In this document: positions 6,713-8,592 of the stretch, piece after piece
Layout: each line of letters begins with the position of its first letter
Position numbering within the stretch: the stretch's first letter is position 1
Assembly (NCBI GenBank): GCA_002387735.1
Contig: DGKJ01000086.1
Location: 13,859 to 22,450, forward strand
DNA: 8,592 bases
Direction of reading: 5' to 3'
Source of the DNA: Bacteriovoracaceae bacterium UBA4573
GTDB lineage: Bacteria; Bdellovibrionota; UBA1018; UBA923
Translations under genes and position numbers: made by a program
The notes under the pieces: model-generated
Databases searched by the model: none
Seen by the model: only the letters and a program-made list of their open reading frames with translations
Told to the model about the DNA's origin: nothing

Positions 6713-7501
6713 TTAAGGTCCCGTCCAATCGGCTGAGATCCCGTTCATCAGTGCCAGCCCCTCTAAATTGTCTGCGGCACTACACCCTTCCGGGTCGCGG
6801 TTAGTTGAGCAACTGCCGACACACAAAGTCGTAATCGCATTGGAGAGGGTTTGGAGATTCGTCGATGATTCCACGTATTCAAGCGAGTCCTGAATGGTCG
6901 AAACCGCCGACTGTATACGACAGCGGTACATATCTCCTGATGTCGCAGGCCAGCCCGCGATGCCTTCGTTGCCGGTAGTTCGATCAGCCTGACCGAGACC
7001 GCTAATGGTCGTAGAAATCAACTGCACTTGAACGACAATCATATAAAGATTGGCGTCCTCCGTACGAGCAGACGCTTCGAAAGACCCAGCTATTTCCGCG
7101 GTTTGACGTATGATACTTGCTGCGGTTAATAACGCGATTGCTTTTCCATCTCCTAAATCCGAGTAGTTAGCCTTTACGAGTGGACTCCAAATATCCGCGG
7201 GGGAGTCTTTAATCGCGGCAATTAAGTTTGGAAAATCTACACCGCCCTGGCACGCATAGGCTGAAGCATAGAGTAAGCGGACCTCGTTATCTACCCACCG
7301 AGAAATGTACAACGGTTGCAGAGTTGTAATGGCTGACTCGCAGTTTCCGTCCGTAAGGTAGTTAATCGCATCGTCCATGATCGCTTTTCGACCGGTGGGC
7401 GAACCAATGTCTTTGTAACTTGCACTGCATGCATGAAAAAACATTACTAAAAATAATACCGGTAAAACCACGCGCTTAGGCGTGTGCGAACGCGCTGTCA
7501 T
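6713..7501 (-). CDS. Probable cysteine-rich outer-membrane lipoprotein with TPR-like segment
   Basis: A 262-residue protein with a basic N-terminus (TPKR), a hydrophobic core at 11-22 and FHAC|SAS, where Cys25 would be lipidated. Phe at -3 and His at -2 are atypical for a lipobox, so lipidation is likely but not certain; Ser at +2 would favour the outer membrane. Residues 44-100 look TPR-like: DGNCESAITTLQPL, then RLLYASAYACQGG. Besides Cys25 there are six cysteines (54, 84, 194, 227, 231, 240), an even number consistent with three disulfides. The cluster C-x3-C-x8-C near the end is notable. The middle (120-170) is Ala/Ile-rich helix. AGGAGGG at 7511-7517, 9 bases before the ATG, is a strong ribosome site. 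It lies directly upstream of the PorV-like gene and may be its periplasm-facing or surface partner. I do not recognise a named family. Confidence 0.8.
   Translation of the reverse strand: MTARSHTPKRVVLPVLFLVMFFHACSASYKDIGSPTGRKAIMDDAINYLTDGNCESAITTLQPLYISRWVDNEVRLLYASAYACQGGVDFPNLIAAIKDSPADIWSPLVKANYSDLGDGKAIALLTAASIIRQTAEIAGSFEASARTEDANLYMIVVQVQLISTTISGLGQADRTTGNEGIAGWPATSGDMYRCRIQSAVSTIQDSLEYVESSTNLQTLSNAITTLCVGSCSTNRDPEGCSAADNLEGLALMNGISADWTGP
6719..6722 (-). promoter_or_regulatory. Candidate ribosome binding site for a CTG start at 6711
   Basis: On the minus strand GGGA lies 7 bases before the CTG at 6709-6711, inside the last codons of the lipoprotein gene, whose TAA (6713-6715) is one base from the CTG. 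Ribosomes ending at that TAA could restart directly. The GTG at 6681 has no comparable signal. Confidence 0.4.
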
Positions 7502-7524
7502 AGGACGCAGCCCTCCTAATAGTA

Positions 7525-7553
7525 ATGATAGTTTTTTTTAGCGAGAGACTGAA
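7525..7553 (-). promoter_or_regulatory. Possible promoter of the lipoprotein / PorV-like gene pair
   Basis: Read on the minus strand: TTCAGT (7548-7553, 3 of 6 matches), a 17-base spacer, and TATCAT (7525-7530, 5 of 6). The spacer contains a run of eight A (T8 at 7532-7539 on the plus strand). Transcription would start near 7518, just before the AGGAGGG ribosome site, giving a leader of about 17 bases. The weak -35 makes this tentative. The rest of the 129-base gap (7502-7630) holds no other gene signal. Confidence 0.35.
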
Positions 7554-7630
7554 CCGTGCAACTCCTGCCGGCACAAGGGTTGCATCTTTTGCTAGGTAGA
7601 AAATTCCGGTCGAATCAACGTTCCCGTTAC

Positions 7631-8592
7631 TTAGATTTTTTTAAGCGCCGCCACCAGACGCTCTGTGCCTTCACGCACTTCTGCCTCACTCACGGCGAAG
7701 CTCAAGCGCAAGTATCCATCGGCCCCAAACCCACTGCCTGGAACTGTTCCAACACACTCATTCTTTAAAAGCGCGAGAGCAAATTCATCGGTAGTGAGCC
7801 CCGGTTTTCGCGCAAGATACGCCGAAACATCAACAAAAACATAGAAAGCACCATCGGGAGTCAGAAACTTGAGGTCCTCGGCTTTACGAAGCACTTCACA
7901 CATTAGGTTTCGGCGTTTTCGCAACGAAAGCATTTCTTTTTCGATTTCGGAATTTGGAACGGCAAGGGCCGCAAGAGCACCTTTTTGAACAATCGAAGCT
8001 ATGCCAGAGGTGCTCTGCCCTTGAATCATAGCCATCGCATCGATTACGTTTTTGGGACCAGCGGCGTAACCGGCACGCCAGCCTGTGATTGCGTAGCTTT
8101 TCGAAAAACCGTTGGACGTGATCGTACGCGAAAAAGCATCTTTCGAAAGACTTGCGAACGAAACGAATTGCCCCTCATACACCAATTTTTCGTAAATCTC
8201 GTCGGAGAGCACCCACACATTTGTGCCCTCGAGCACTCTGGCGAGTGCTTCCAGCTCGGATTTCGAATACATCATTCCGGTGGGATTTGAAGGACTGTTG
8301 ATAATAAAGGCTTTAGTTCGTTTAGTGATCGCGGCCTTTAACGCTTCGGGAGTAACTTTAAAGCGAGCTTCGCGAGTTGTCGGCAAAATTACAGGTTTGC
8401 CTCCGGCGATTTTCACCATCTCGGGATAACTCACCCAGTAGGGCGCGGGTATCAACACCTCATCTCCATCGTTCACGATCGAAAGAATAAAGTTAAAAAT
8501 CGTTTGTTTACCACCCGCCGAGACACAAACTTCTTCCGGCTTGTAAGCAAGCCCATTTTCCCGATTTAGTTTTTCTGCGATTGCCTTGCGCA
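7631..8592 (-). CDS. aspC: Class I aspartate-type aminotransferase (5' end outside window)
   Basis: PLP enzyme that probably moves the amino group between aspartate and 2-oxoglutarate in the cytoplasm. The frame runs off the window end at the N-terminal side; an internal GTG at 8476 is not the start because the upstream codons encode the conserved R-K-A-I-A-E-K-L and S-A-G-G-K-Q (PLP-phosphate site). About 319 residues are visible of roughly 390-400 expected, so the first 75 or so are missing. Further motifs, in visible numbering: PAPYWVSYPEM (47-57), Asn102 in SPSNPTG, Asp130 and Tyr133 in SDEIYEKL, catalytic Lys164 in GFSKSYAITGWR, Arg172, and carboxylate-binding Arg295 in LRLSF. Spacings match E. 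coli AspC (Asn to Asp 28, Lys to Arg 8). The pattern fits subgroup Ib (Thermus-like), some of which also use prephenate, so substrate and the symbol are less certain than the fold. It is separated by 129 bases from the lipoprotein gene and is probably not functionally linked. Confidence 0.93.
   Translation of the reverse strand, partial: RKAIAEKLNRENGLAYKPEEVCVSAGGKQTIFNFILSIVNDGDEVLIPAPYWVSYPEMVKIAGGKPVILPTTREARFKVTPEALKAAITKRTKAFIINSPSNPTGMMYSKSELEALARVLEGTNVWVLSDEIYEKLVYEGQFVSFASLSKDAFSRTITSNGFSKSYAITGWRAGYAAGPKNVIDAMAMIQGQSTSGIASIVQKGALAALAVPNSEIEKEMLSLRKRRNLMCEVLRKAEDLKFLTPDGAFYVFVDVSAYLARKPGLTTDEFALALLKNECVGTVPGSGFGADGYLRLSFAVSEAEVREGTERLVAALKKI

Noticed and set aside
7558..7583. Hairpin GCAAC...GTTGC as terminator of the aminotransferase gene
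   Set aside because: The stem is imperfect (7 pairs, then mismatches) and is not followed by a U-run on the minus strand. The weak T-run on its other side would serve the plus strand, where no gene precedes it. A smaller ATTC/GAAT stem at about 7602-7614 is too short.
7985..8429. Plus-strand reading frames opposite the aminotransferase
   Set aside because: They are shadows of a strongly conserved minus-strand enzyme gene and have no family-like features.

Overview
The window most likely comes from a Bdellovibrionota-type bacterium, the former 'delta-proteobacterial' predators. This is inferred from an FHA/TonB-like AgmX/PglI-type protein beside a beta-barrel of the kind found in Myxococcota and Bdellovibrionota, from the many exported proteins, and from a base composition that looks balanced rather than GC-rich as in Myxococcus. 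No rRNA or other taxonomic marker is present, so this is an inference.

Layout. Positions 2-484 (+) hold the 3' end of an unrecognised, helix-rich gene. A 103-base AT-rich gap (485-587) carries one good and one weaker sigma70-like promoter. It leads into a compact four-gene plus-strand operon (588-5534, gaps of 20, 30 and 33 bases): a small periplasmic protein; an inner-membrane protein with a degenerate FHA domain, one membrane segment, a Gly-rich linker and a periplasmic AgmX/PglI (TonB-like) C-terminal domain; an outer-membrane beta-barrel; and a large periplasmic TPR-like protein. Only 13 bases separate this operon from a convergent minus-strand unit: a PorV/FadL-like outer-membrane barrel (5548-6711) and, upstream of it, a cysteine-rich lipoprotein (6713-7501), with almost no space between the two. 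Further upstream on the minus strand is a class I (aspartate-type) aminotransferase (7631-8592) whose start lies outside the window. All eight genes have an intact visible reading frame. No RNA genes, insertion sequences, CRISPR arrays or prophage genes were seen.

How the genes fit together. The plus-strand operon has parts for every envelope layer: a cytoplasmic sensor-like domain, a membrane anchor, a periplasm-spanning linker ending in a TonB-like domain, periplasmic TPR and small proteins, and an outer-membrane barrel. This is the architecture of the Myxococcus Glt (gliding) and Nfs (spore-coat) machines, which are driven by a TolQR-like AglRQS motor. No motor gene is in the window, so the complex must borrow a motor encoded elsewhere or act without one. 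The minus-strand barrel and lipoprotein look like a second, separate outer-membrane pair. The main points for a second look are this Glt/Nfs-like operon, the loss of phosphothreonine-binding residues from its FHA domain, and an apparent CTG start coupled to the upstream stop in the PorV-like gene.
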